A DNA stretch of 64,000 bases, taken from the NCBI GenBank assembly GCA_024699855.1, contig JAMPIQ010000003.1, positions 5,890,001-5,954,000 on the forward strand. The letters run 5' to 3'. Below the pieces are notes generated by a model. The model searched no databases and was not told where the DNA came from. It saw nothing but the letters and a program-made list of their open reading frames with translations. The stretch comes from Aphelenchoides besseyi. Lineage: Eukaryota > Nematoda > Chromadorea > Rhabditida > Aphelenchoididae. Position numbers and translations under genes: made by a program. Positions 33,523 through 45,516 of this stretch are shown one piece after another (position 1 is the stretch's first letter; each line of letters begins with the position of its first letter).

Positions 33523-36472
33523 GTAAGTTTGAAAGAATCTCTCACTTACATTGCCCCCCAACATCCACTTTATTTCTGCCGCGTGATCTCATAGCATTCG
33601 TTTCCAATTTCATTTGGCTTCAAATTCCGAATTCGAAATCTCGTACCTCTTTCGTGAATAAGCGCGAGATTTACTTGTGCCTTCGTTCGGCTTATTAGAA
33701 CCAACGCAGTTAATTGGCACATTGGCACCTTGCAAGCGGATTGCCGACCGAGAAACTGAGAGCGCATGTAAGCGATTAACTTTGGGGCCAAAATAGTCGG
33801 CGGATTGCCAAAAGCTGACGGTTATAAGACTCAATTAATGAGCAGCTATGTTGAAATTGTATGTGGCATACAAAATCATTTTAATTGAAATGTTTAACAA
33901 TAGAGTTGTTGGACATTTGAATGATCGTTCTTTCGAAACACGAGCATTCGCATGGAATTAGCTTTTTGTTTCTTTGAACCGAACAGATGACCGAAGCAAA
34001 TTAATTGGTTGAAGCGGACGGTCTGATCAAAATTGACCTCCTATTCGTCGGTCATTTTTTCGGTATTGTGAACAGATCGAACAGGTGGTTAGCGTGGTGG
34101 CACGGGACTAACGGTTAGCGAGAGAAAAGATGAGTTCGAAAACAAATGAAATACACAAAGATTGTAGTCGTAGATTTGTGGAAAATACAAAATCGGATTG
34201 TGAGAATGTGAACCAAAAAGCTTTCAAAGTCCGAGATTGTCAACGAGATCGAAAACGGTTCCCGTGGACGACCTTACAGTTACCATTGGCAAGTTAGTTA
34301 CTCACGTTAAATCACGAAGCAACACAGTCAGCAACCGCAATCTCTAAGCGCCCCGTTCTTGATTCTGTCAACAAGCAACGAGAACTAATGACATTAAGTC
34401 ATTACTTAGTGGAGATTACGTTGACGAAAAATGTTGATGGCATGAAGAATTTGCCAGTTTTGTTCGGTCGCGCCTCCAATGTTTTTTGCCCGTCGGTTAC
34501 CAAGTCGTTGCGGTCGTCCTGGAAACTGGTTGAAGAACTACCTCATGCATCCTTCGCCCCAATCCCTTCGTAGCACACTATCAGAACGGAACGAAGTCGT
34601 CTGTTAGGTCGAATGAATTGAGTTCGTACAGTTTTAAGTCCAACAAGCTTCAATATTCAACGTGTACAGTATTTCGATCTGTTGCATTCCATTAATCTCT
34701 TGATCAAGCGCTTTGTTGATCTGCTCAAAGGCGTCGGTCGCATTCTCTTCTTATCGACTTGTCTTTTTGGTCATTCAAATGGTTGAATTGAGGGGAAAAA
34801 CAAGTTGAAATAAAGAATCCAAGTTGATAATGCTATGTTAGACCAATTAGAAATGACATTCCGACGCATAGTTACCATAGAAAACTGTCGCCGCCGCAAC
34901 CGTGCGGTATCGTTGTGGTTTGCATAGCGACCGAGTATTTTGTTGTTGCCTTGGTGAACGAACATTGTTGGAATAACCATGGTGAACGACGTTAGTTCAA
35001 TTGGTTGTTTCGACTATATTTCTTATTTTAAGTTTTGCTCGATTCTTCAATTTATTGCTTAGTTCAAAAAGCACAGTATGGTTCTCAATGATCACTGTGA
35101 TTGAACATATTCAAGAGCTAATAATTGATTTGGACAACTTACAAATACGCTGTTTATTTGCCACTACAACTCTTTTCGAAAACGCTCTACTCAGCTCATT
35201 TTGTTTATGTTTCGTTGTATCTATCGGTTCCAGCAGCTTAACCTCGTGCTTGTTTCGGCTCTTTGTGTCCTTGAAGCGACTAATAATCTGAACGGAGTTC
35301 CGACACGCACTTTCCGTTTGTCAATTATCTTTTGTTCGTGTTTTTATTTCGTGCAGTCAGCAACAACAACACCTAAGAAGTCAACGGTCTTACCTTTACA
35401 CCTAAATAGTGAATTAGCCGAAACGGCACATTCACTGCGTACATTTCCGGACATTTGGCCCAAGTGCATTGCACTGAGCAGTTTCCGGTCAGTCGTCCGG
35501 AGATTCAAAATCCCGCAGCACATTAGAGCTAATCGCCGGTTCGCTCCTGAATCGCGAGCACCTGCCGACGACCACCACAACGCATTTACGGAGTGCTCGA
35601 TTTGAGGACGTCATTATCGTTCGCTTCAACCGCTTTTACGAGCCATTTCACATGCGAACTGAAGTTCGTCCAACAACCATAAGGACAATACAGAAATTGG
35701 CTCTAGGGAGATATTAATTCAGTCACCTTGAATGCACGACGACTGTCGATTGTTATTGGGCGCAAATTTATGACATTGAAATTGACGGAAAAGATAATTG
35801 ACTGAAAATCTAAACTTCTTTAATTGAGGCTTTGTTTGATTACTGTAAGTGAGTCCAAAACGTTGCTCATTAGTTTTGGTCAACAAGATTGTTTCGCAAG
35901 AAACTGGCGAATTCTCATCGTTTTTCTTGTCCTACTTCAATGGTTTAATCTCGTTTCTTTGACGGCCGTCCATTGGTTTCGGACAGTTTCACAACATGCA
36001 GCCCGGAAACCCGTTGAATGTCCACCGGTACCCACGGTCAATAGAAATGAAATCGAGGAGCCCGATTCGTCCGTATGGCCGAGAGTCGAAGATTTTAGCA
36101 CCGCCCATCGGCTTTCTCGCGGACTCCCGTGTGCCGCACACTGTCGACCTTCTCATCGTTGTTGGGTGGTGCCCAGTGGACGAGTAGTACTGGGCTTCGG
36201 CTTCTTCGTCAGCGCCTACACATAAACTGTGCTGTTGACCGACAATTTACTCTCCGTTCCTCAACAGCGTTAAGAAAGAATTTGAAGAACATTCCGCTCT
36301 TCCGTACGTTCATCGCGTTGAAATTCAGCTGTACATTTACTGGCTTCTGGGCTTCACGATCTTCGAAACGACATTCATAAGCAGCAACAGCTGCTAATTT
36401 GGTTTATGTCGTGACCAATTGGCCGTTCCACAAGTAAATTCCGTTGTGCCTTCCAGTCAGTTTTGAATAGTC
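33523..36472 (+). other. Long intron or inter-promoter region of RFX locus
   Basis: About 3 kb without a supported exon. A CAG/CAA stretch at 35357-35390 following TTTCGTGCAG could be a small Gln-coding exon. Plain open frames at 34388-34573 and 35201-35605 have no supporting features. The distal part probably carries the promoter of the exon at 36473. An X-box-like motif lies at 34871-34885. Confidence 0.35.
34871..34885. promoter_or_regulatory. X-box-like RFX site
   Basis: GTTACCATAGAAAAC fits the RFX/X-box consensus RYYNYY-N(1-3)-RRNRAC, with a perfect left half GTTACC and a weaker right half GAAAAC. It lies within the 5' part of the RFX gene itself, so autoregulation is conceivable. One match to a degenerate motif in 3 kb can arise by chance. 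Confidence 0.3.
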
Positions 36473-39400
36473 ATGGTTCATCGACCTACTCGTTTGGCTG
36501 CCCAACGTGCCAATGTTTTCATTCAACAACAACAATCTGCGACTCCTTATCTCAGTCAAACAGCTATGCCTCATCATCGTTCGCTTTCTGATTCTCAGTA
36601 TTCGCCTCCTGAACATCTATCCCATCATTCGCATCATTCTATCGCCGATCATCACTCGATTATTCTTACCGATGATGATGAAAAGCGCATAAACACCGGG
36701 GGTATGCTCAAAACTTTGGATCAGTTGCAATGCTGTCCAATCGATCCCTATCCTACTGTTGTTGTTGCTGATAACTATCACATTGTCGGTGATAATCCTA
36801 TTCATTATAGTGGAGCGAATTACATCTACGAAAGCAATTATGCCTCGCCTTACTATCAGGTTGGTTCTATTTCCTATCTTTTGAGTTAAAATACGAATAA
36901 CTGAGTAGTATCGAAAAATATTTCAAGTACAAAGCGATTCTTTTTTGGTCAATATTTTCGTCAGAATGACAAATATCAAGCGCATTTCGTTAGGTTAGAA
37001 ACGAAATAGCTTCTTTCAACTTTTAAATTTGGTTTTTGCGCACATCAAAAACAATTGAGTTAGCCATTCCTAATCGCAAATTAGATGAACGTGTTGCGAC
37101 AAGAAACAGAATTCGCTGGTTGCCATGACGATTCCCTCTCTTTTTCTAGCCAAAGAAATTCCATCGCTCAATGTCGTATGGCCCAAAAACGGGAAGAGAT
37201 TTCAACGGCACTTTTGGTCGAACTCCTTTTGCCTAAAGAACAACCATTACCTTACGTGCAAATCATTCTCCTGTTTGAATTACGTGCACATTAGAGTGCG
37301 TTTTAGAATCCTTAAACTTATCGTCCTTCGATTGTATTTTAACTTATTGGACGTCGAAAATGTGTGAACCTTTTGCTTCCATGCGCTCATTTTCCTTCTT
37401 CTAATTGTCGTTGTAATGAAAAATGGAACGTCCTCCCGTTTACACGGTCATTGAACTAAAACCGCGAAACGTTCGACAAACCAAATACACGACATTGACC
37501 GTTCAAAACGATTATTCCTATCAGCCACATAATATCGAACACCGGCAACCAGATCCGATTGTAAGTTCTTGTTCGAGTTTTCCAATCGGATTTCCAAGTT
37601 CGTTTCTTGAGTCCACGATGGCGATTTGCACGCGCCATTTCGGACCGGAAATGTTTTCCGCCGTTTGAATCAACCGATAAAAAAGGGACCAAGTTTTTGA
37701 AATCGCTAAAATCCGGCCTTTCACAAACCGACCGCCACTTTCTTGCGTATTTTATGGAAGCTTTTTTGTTGAAATATTGAGTTAGAGAGCTCTGATGACT
37801 GTAATTCTGAAGAAGAAGATTTACGCTCAACAAAGGGCAAGTGATTTGATGTTCATGTTGTGCAATTGCAGTTCTTAATCTTTGCATTTCAGCACTATCA
37901 GCAACAATCGCAGTCTCCGGTCGGTCAGTCCGGTTATGTTCACGTACACACGCAGCAAAGTTCTCCAATTTCGGTAGACGATGATGGAGGCACCAATAAC
38001 TCGTTGGGCAACGCGGCTCGTACTCCCAAAGCTACGGTAGGTTTTGTCTCGACCAACCAGTCCGATAACATTTGACGGGCTTCAATAGTCGACTTTGAAT
38101 ACAAAATTTGCGGGGCTTCTGGATCATGTGCACGTATCTCGTCATAACGTTGGTCAGTGGAGACGGGTCTTGACAGCGCTTTTTGTCGTTTCACAAGCGA
38201 ACTGTCGGGTTTACTGTAAAGTCGGAAAAGGCGAAATTGTGAGTGGCGCGCCTTTTGGCCAACTCGACCTTCAGCGCCTTCTGGCGGTTTGCGGTCTCTG
38301 CTATTCTACGAAAAAGCGGCCAATTCGCAAAGCAGACGGCTGTTTGTATTATGACAAGAGCATTAAAGATTCAAGACAAAAACACGGTTTACCGTATGAA
38401 TTTCTTTTCTACAAACCTGAACTTAAAACTAATTGGAGCGTTTAGGTTGAATGGTTGAGTAACAACTACGAAACGTACGAAAGTGCGTCATTGCCACGAT
38501 GTACCCTCTACAAACATTATTGTGCTCATTGTGCAGAAAATGGATTGGAAGCGGTGAATGCTGCTTCTTTCGGCAAACTGATTCGCTCGGTCTTCAAAGG
38601 ATTACGCACAAGACGACTCGGAACTCGTGGAAACTCCAAGTATCATTACCATGGTATTCAATTTGAAATAGCGTATTCCATTTCATTTCTATTCTTAGGT
38701 ATTCGCATCAAACCAACAAGCCGTTTGATTCATTCCGCGTCATCAGACGAATTTCCGCATATGCGCGGAACTAATACGCAACCTCGAGCATCGTATGTTT
38801 TCGGATACCGAATACGAATATCTTGTTGTTGTTTTAGACGTCGTACATCCAATCATTACTCCAGTAATCGATCTTCGTCTTCTGCCTCCAGTTCCAGTTA
38901 CCAAAAGTAAGTGCAATTCAATTCGTAGGCTCCGAATTTTTCGTGACTTCTTTGTCGACAACCGCAAATTATCTCCTTCCGCAATCTCAGCGCATAAAAA
39001 TTGTGTTGAACACCTGGCGTTTTACCGAACACTCTAACGGTCGGCCTTCTAATCGCAAAAAATCCTTGCAGAAGCCGATCAATTTGCTCGATGCTCTCTA
39101 ATACGCTTCTTAGCCCAAACCTTAAGTCTTAATAAGTAATTTTGCATCCAAATAAGTAAATTACTAGAATTAATCGGCATGTTGTTCGAACACATTTAAC
39201 ATGTCGATGAGGAGCGCAGTCAAAAACTCCTCAGCTCTCCATCAATTAATAAGCTCAAAAGACAAAAAACGTTCTCACTCGTCGACGTTTTTTGAAATCG
39301 ATTGTGAATGTTTTTAGCATTGAGCAGCGTCATCTTTTACTTCTTTTGTAGTTGTTTCATTGAACTGGCTTGTAGAAAACGAACTTTATTGGACATTTAG

Positions 39401-41084
39401 GCCTGAGCATAGCGTTGCATCTTACGGCCCACGAGCCAACGGTCATGAGAACACAAATGGATCGTTTGATCCATTGACTATTGCACAACAAGAAGCCGAT
39501 CTCATACGCTCGCCATCGGAACAGGAATTCGATACGCGACCATCTCAAGACCCTGAACCTGTGACGACGGAAGAAAATGAACAGCAGTACACGTTCGGCA
39601 ACGTTCAACTTACTCAGATCTCAATCGAAAACATTGGAGAGTTGGAAGAGGTTCTCGAATCAATGGGCTATTCAGTTCAGCATGCCGTTGAGTTCGTTGA
39701 TCAATACAACGCAAACTGCACTGAATTGTTCGAGGCCATCAAGTTGCTGCGTTTCGATTTATTGAAAACAATCTGGGAAGGCTTTTGGCAGGATCGAAAT
39801 ACCGAAAATCAAAGGTTTGCAATGCAGAAAGTATCTGGAAGTTAATTCGATCATTTAGTGGAATTCCGATGGATAGAATGCAAGTTCAACGGTTGTGTTC
39901 AATTTCTCAAATCGAAAAGTTTATCGTTCGTGCTGACTTGAATTTGTACCAGGCCGTTATTGACTTCCTGATCCCGAACATTTTCTCTAAAACAATGAAA
40001 CGTAAGCAGGATCAAACAGTCCTTATGTCATTACGTATTATTGCAGATTTTCGTGAACGTATTCGTCACTTCGGTCCAACAGCAGAAATCGATTTGCAAC
40101 AAGCGATGAGAAACGCGCCGGAAAACATTCAACGTTGCAAACTTCAACTGGTTGAGATCCTGCAGTACTGTCTGAAACAACTCGTTCAAATCAATTACAT
40201 GTCCGAAACTGTTCGCAAATACCTGAGCACCGAGAAGTGTATGGCCGAAATGCACGGTGATTACGGCAAAATCGTTGGCGATGCATTGGCTGCGGCCTTT
40301 TGGGTCACCGATGCTGATCGCGATTTCGTCATGAAAATCTACGACGACTTCAAGCGTCGACTACAACACGTAAGCTCGTTGGAAAGTTGGATTCAATGGA
40401 TCGAAAATATTTTGTCGAATGTGATGTCAAAATCTGCAGAACGACCGTTAGCTGATCAAATCAAAGCTGCAAAACACTTTCTAATGCAATGGAGTTTCTT
40501 TACGGGCAAAATTGTTGGAGTTCTGACTGCGAAATCTTCGGATTCTTTTGCGCATTTTCATTTGCTTCGTTTACTCTACGACGATTACATTTTGTTTTTG
40601 GTCCTGAAACACTTGGCGACGACTTCGAATCAAACGATTATTTCCTTAATTTACGAGCATTTTCCGATTTCTTTATTCAAAATTGAACGACAATCATCCG
40701 CTGAATTGGATGCGAATCAAGAGTTTGAAATCTCGAATGATCTTCAATACTATGTCGTTGATCAGAATTCGGAAATCGATCAGGTCAGTTAACAACCCAG
40801 AAAACCGAGTGTTTATTTCGTTTCAGGGTATGGATTTGATGTGCCAAAACAACAGTAGTTATTTACATCACACTCACGATAACTATTTGAACGTCGACCA
40901 ACCGGACAATTCGATTGAGCCTGTTCTCTATATGGAAAGAGAGAATTGTGTGACAACAGAAGACGGAGCTTCTTATGCGGAGTTGAGATCGGTGGTGGAA
41001 CCGGTGCTTAGCAGCGTAGCTTCGACAACTAACAACGAAAACTGTGTCGATTCAAAAAGTTTGATCTCAATGGCCCAATTGTAA
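36473..41084 (+). CDS. RFX-family transcription factor (daf-19-like)
   Basis: A winged-helix factor that binds X-boxes; in nematodes DAF-19 switches on ciliary genes in sensory neurons. At least two first exons have their own ATG: 36473-36859 (MVHRPTRLAAQRANVF, behind CCTTCCAG) and 37423-37560 (MERPPVYTVIELKPRNV). Both are in phase 0 for the shared exon 37893-38036. The DNA-binding domain begins at 38446: VEWLSNNYETYESASLPR, VNAASFGKLIRSVFKGLRTR, then RLGTRGNSKYHYHGIRIKP with the DNA-contacting arginines present. The RFX B, C and dimerisation regions span about 39600-40700 (ADLNLYQAVIDFLIPNIF, SFAHFHLLRLLYDDYILFLV). The stop is at 41082-41084. Intron sizes in the 5' half (400-1000 bases) are far larger than elsewhere. 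Confidence 0.9.
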
Positions 41085-41346
41085 ATTTCATTCTCGCTTA
41101 TTCCCCTCTTTTTGATCTCTCTTCTTTGATCTAATTCTCGACATTATCTTCACAACTCCTAATTTGAACAAACTTTTCTTGAGCATTTAATCGTTTCAGT
41201 AGTAAATAAACAGTCGATTTAGATTGCAGTTTATTTGAAGTAGTTTATTTAAGATCACAAAAAGACACTTACTCGTATATTCCAATACTACGCGCATTTA
41301 ACATTCGGTAGCAAAACGATTTACAAAGTATTGTTTAATCGTACAA

Positions 41347-42099
41347 TTAGGCGGTTTGCAAGCTGGCTGGACGAGAGTTGGTGCCTTCGATCGTGGAGAT
41401 ACTGAACTGTTCGCCTTCGGATCGTGGTTTTGGAAGTCGATCGTAACGACCGGAAATTAAACTCGCGTAAAGCAGATCGGTAGCCACAGTGGAAAGATGT
41501 CGAAGATAACGATAACTTGCGTATACGCTCAGAAGACATAATGTCACTGAAATAAAGATGAAGACAATGTGATTGAATCGAACTCACGCTCAACAAGTGC
41601 AATGAACAGTAGTAAAATGTGCACGAGCCACGTTTGCGGCGTGCAAGAAGCTCCACGACTTGCAATGCAAACTCGACTTGTGTGTAGAGACGTGTCAATG
41701 ATTAGAGCAATGCATGTCACGGAGGTCAGAATACCGAAGATAATAATTAAATAGTGTGCTGGACGATCTAAGCGACGAGCAGCAATAAACAAAAGAATAC
41801 CAATGATCACAAAACACAACGATGCAGAGATTGCAAATGCTGATTCGGAAGTCGAGTTTGTTGCCAGATCGTAGATAATAAGAAACATTCCGAGAAGAAT
41901 ATGTGTTGATCCTAAGAGAATACAATTGTTCGATGATCCCCATGTCCACGCGTTGCGTCGTCTTTGAGCTAAAAATATCGATTACAATTGTCGCTTTTCG
42001 TTACTATCAAATGAACGGCAGTCGAATATAACCAAATGAGTTCTTACCTTTACGAAAAGCTTGCTCTCGCTTCAAAGTCTCGAGTATAAGATCCGACAT
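41347..42099 (-). CDS. Four-pass membrane protein
   Basis: Three exons (introns about 41971-42046 and 41549-41586) encode roughly 210 residues. After a basic cytoplasmic start (MSDLILETLKREQAFRK, AQRRRN) four hydrophobic helices follow: GSTHILLGMFLIIYDLA, FAISASLCFVIIGILLFIAA, HYLIIIFGILTSVTCIALII and WLVHILLLFIALVE into LTLCLLSVYASYRYL. The loop between helices 3 and 4 has two cysteines (VCIASRGASC) that could form a disulfide, as in MARVEL and claudin-like tetraspans. The Ser/Thr-rich tail is cytoplasmic. I cannot assign a named family. Converges with the RFX gene, 262 bases apart. Confidence 0.75.
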
Positions 42100-43039
42100 A
42101 AGCTAAATGCAAATCGTGATCTACATTATGAAAGTAAAACAAACCGGTTTACGATCAGTAGAACCGCCCATCGTTCTACAGCTTCTAAAACAACCGTTCA
42201 GGCAACGATCACCGGAAATGCAATTAACGTGCGTTCAACCTCACGCGACTTTTTGCATTGCGACAATTATCCGCAATATCAACTATCACATTACAAAGAA
42301 ACAGAAGATGCGATAGTGTAGATCGTCAAATTAATGGTTGTAAAAAGTTAAAGTTGATTCGATTTGAACTCCAAAAAGAATCCGCAGATGCTCACAAACA
42401 ATCCGAGGGCAAAGTTGACGATCAAAAGTCACAGCAAAAACGTTCGAACGAATTCAGCGGGTGGAAGAAGTCACTTTTACATCCCGCCCATCATTCTTGG
42501 CTCGGATAAATGTCCTGATAGAACGGCATCGCAGACTCTCTACCGGCTCAGCGTTAGCTCTGTCGTTTAATTGACAGACGTGAACGATTCGAAGATACGT
42601 CGAGAGGTCGTGTCGATTTGAAAAAGATAAATGGCCGATCGGGTTAGCGAATGACTCGTCAATTTTACCCTTCGGACGACAACAACAGACGAATAAAAAG
42701 CGGACGGGTTGGAGGATTTACGTCAGTCAAACGGCCGCTCCCAACGAATCACTTGCTGTTCCCAGATCAAATGTGTGTCCCGGACATATGCCGAAACAAC
42801 TCAGCTTTATGATCAACACCGCCAGTCAAATTGCACTAATTTGTGTTGGTAATCAAAACTGGAATGACTACAAAGACAATAAAAAACAACTATTGGCAAT
42901 CAAACTGCACGACGAAAACTTTTCAGGTGTTCCAAAGTCTACAGATGGAAAAAAACTTGTTTATAAGATGTGTCATTGGACTAGTGTTTAAGCAACAAAA
43001 CATAAAATATTGATAATACAATAGGAAATAAAATATCGG
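42100..43039. other. No gene recognised, 0.9 kb
   Basis: This lies between the four-pass protein (start 42099) and the end of the SAC3 gene, both on the minus strand. Plus-strand open frames at 42061-42570 and 42773-42991 have no coding support. AATAAA-type sequences on the minus strand close to 43000 would serve the SAC3 gene; the rest is probably promoter sequence for the four-pass protein. Confidence 0.35.
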
Positions 43040-45058
43040 TTAGATAATATTGCCCGTGTTCAAAGTCCTCAACGGTCTCAGCTTCTTCGATCCGGGCAAC
43101 TTGAAATTGGACAAATCGACGGGATTATAAATAGGTAAATTAACAACAATCGAGTCTATTTCTTCTTGATTTCGTCTTCTCGTCAACGGTTTTGTAGCAG
43201 CAAGTCGCTTCCATCGATCAAAATACGTTCGCATCAGACGTTGAACCCGCTTGCGTTTCATGTACGCAATACAATCCTCGGTCTCCTAGTAGCACAATCA
43301 TAACAACAACTTCAATTGGTTAACGTACGCGTTTAACAAAAACTTCAGATCTTCGCATTTTTGCTGTTGGATTAACAAAAATGGTGGTCGATCGACGTTT
43401 TATTCCGTTCATTGCTGGTAAACGTGAAACGAATTGTTTCCAACGTAACACCGTAACCCACTTTTCAGCGTATGGTCGAACGCTAAACATCAAAATAGAA
43501 GTTAAGTCTCTACATAAACTCACATTCGAAGGTTATGCTTGCTCAACATTTCCGCAACTTTTTTGTTTCGTTCTCGCAACTCGTGAGCTGCCAACCAAAT
43601 GAAATCGTCGACACAAAAACCTGTGACATCGTTGTACAATTCCTGTTTTTTGCGTCGTCTGAATGTCGTTGCAGAGGTTTGGAATCGATCGATACTCGAC
43701 GTCCGTCGAACTGTTCGCGTAACTTTCTTTGCCGCTTTTACCGATTCGATCGGGGCTTTTGGAATTTTTGGCAGTTTGGGTGTTTCAACAATTGGCGTTA
43801 CTGTTGAAACAGCTGGCAAAGCTGGAACAACATTTCAATAGCGACTAGACATTGTGACTGATACCTTGCAAGATCGGAACATCGACTTTTGGTTTCGTTG
43901 TTTGGAAAACAGACGGCAACGTTACAGGCACTTCACAGGTAGGTTCTTTTGGTAGTTGAGGTATCGAAGCTGTTTCTTTGTTTTTTGTAGAAAATGCAAA
44001 GACGGGCGTTGATTTGATATTGGTGGATAGCGAATTCGTCCCGTTTTTCAACGTTTTTGCGGGTTCTGACGGATGTGGACGTCTTAGCTTTGGTGTTGGA
44101 TCTTTCGGTGGGGCTGATGGCTTTGCTGGAACAGCCGAACGTTTGGTTTCCAAGATTTCACAGTCGTCAAGTGACATATTGAATCGTTTCAGATATTCGT
44201 GGAGCTCTTCATTATCAAGTTTCAAGATTCTTCGCAACGCTTCGCCGGTTATGTTCGGTCGATAACTGTAAGTCACCAAATCATTGGTATTATTTGTTTT
44301 ACAACTTACGCAGCCAAAATACAATTAAAATAACGATCTCGTTCTCGTTCAATAAAGAAGTTCATTACTTCTCGAAATATGCCTTTTGAGTTAGTGTACA
44401 ATTTAAGAATCGTATAGCGATCGCCAGCTGTATATGCTAAATACACTCTACGAGCCATTTCCAAATCTTCTCCTTTTCGAATTTCGTCTTTGAATTTGAA
44501 CAACAATTCTGTTGCATCTAAACGATCAACATAACAATGGATGCAGAGACTTTTCCTTTACCGGATTCGCTTTCAACATAAACATAATAAAGCAGACGAT
44601 ATGCAGTAAACAAAAGACGATTTGGAGAATCCGTTAGTTTCTGATATAAGACCTTCAACTGCTGTTGTGACTGGTTGAATTCTTCCCGATCTTTGTGTTT
44701 GATTGCCAACAAAACGTGTTCTTCGTACACAGAAACCGAAAACTCAGTGCGAATATCTTGAGTCTAAACACGATTTACTTGTAGTTGCAAAGTTCCCACA
44801 AACTTACAATGAGATCTTGTCGTATACTTTTCAATTGATCGTTGGCATACGTGTAGTCGCCGGTTTCTTTGTAACGTTCGCGTACTCGATCCAACGACTT
44901 GACAAGCACATTCAAAGGTCGGACATTTGATGCCTTTGCTTCCTAAAGACAATAAGAAACATGAATATGACAAACGAACTCACGGTAGTCAGTCGAAAAT
45001 ATGGTTTCTCAATGTCCTCGCAGGTTCCAACAATTCCACGACGTCGTTTTACTAACAT
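43040..45058 (-). CDS. SAC3-domain protein (LENG8/THP3-like) with extended C-terminus
   Basis: A SAC3/GANP/THP3 PCI-type protein, of the family that couples transcription, splicing or export of mRNA. The SAC3 domain begins at once: [71 protein letters not shown] and [17 protein letters not shown]. These match LENG8/THP3 better than GANP. The N-terminal half typical of LENG8 is missing. After the domain comes a Pro/Lys-rich linker with SIPQLPKEP and LPSVF, a conserved-looking block ([20 protein letters not shown]) and a basic end with [17 protein letters not shown] that recalls the GANP C-terminus. Introns are 40-60 bases. The ATG at 45058 is the first; an upstream exon cannot be excluded. Confidence 0.85.
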
Positions 45059-45270
45059 ATCCCGATAAACGACTCCAGAATTTCAGAACAATACCCGTTA
45101 ATCTGTAATCAATATATTATTATGTTTTAAATGACGTAAAATACTATCACGATATAAATAAATTGCAAAAAAACCAAGTTCAAGCAAGCTAATCTCTACG
45201 TTCTTCGAACAGATAGCTTTTACAGACGATTGTTGGCATTGTGTCAACTCAAAAGGGCGCTATTAAACAA

Positions 45271-45413
45271 CAGCCCCCACAGTTAAACAATCACAAATTT
45301 GCATATCAGAAGGTCTTTGGGCTCATATGAAGTCCGCATTTAAATGCGCTATGGGAACATCGTATGAATTGATGCCCACTGGCGCGGGCAGTTGTTTAAC
45401 TGGTGGGGTGCTG
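45271..45413. repeat. Long imperfect inverted repeat
   Basis: The arm 45271-45290 (CAGCCCCCACAGTTAAACAA) is the reverse complement of 45392-45413 apart from two single-base insertions: 20 paired bases. The 101-base interior can also fold: GGGCTCATATGA (45349-45360) pairs partly with TCGTATGA...TGCCC, and the middle is the palindrome GCATTTAAATGC. Target-site duplications are not evident. Confidence 0.5.
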
Positions 45414-45445
45414 ACCGGTCGCTGCGCCAGCAATCGAAAAAGCGG

Positions 45446-45516
45446 GTCTTTTGCTGTAGTTCCCCTCTTCATCATGCGACCAGCAAAAGATGAAAAAAAG
45501 GACTACAGCAAAATAC
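45446..45516. ncRNA. MicroRNA precursor-like hairpin
   Basis: The arm GTCTTTTGCTGTAGTTCC... (45446-45473) pairs with ...GGACTACAGCAAAATAC (45489-45516) over 28 positions, with five mismatches and one G-U, around a 15-base loop. The lower 12 base pairs (TTTTGCTGTAGT) are perfect. The 71-base total fits an animal pre-microRNA, on either strand. It starts 33 bases after a longer inverted repeat. I do not recognise a known microRNA seed. Confidence 0.45.

Noticed and set aside
39190..39240. GAGGAG...CTCCTC short hairpin in an RFX intron
   Set aside because: Only about six paired bases; not above chance.
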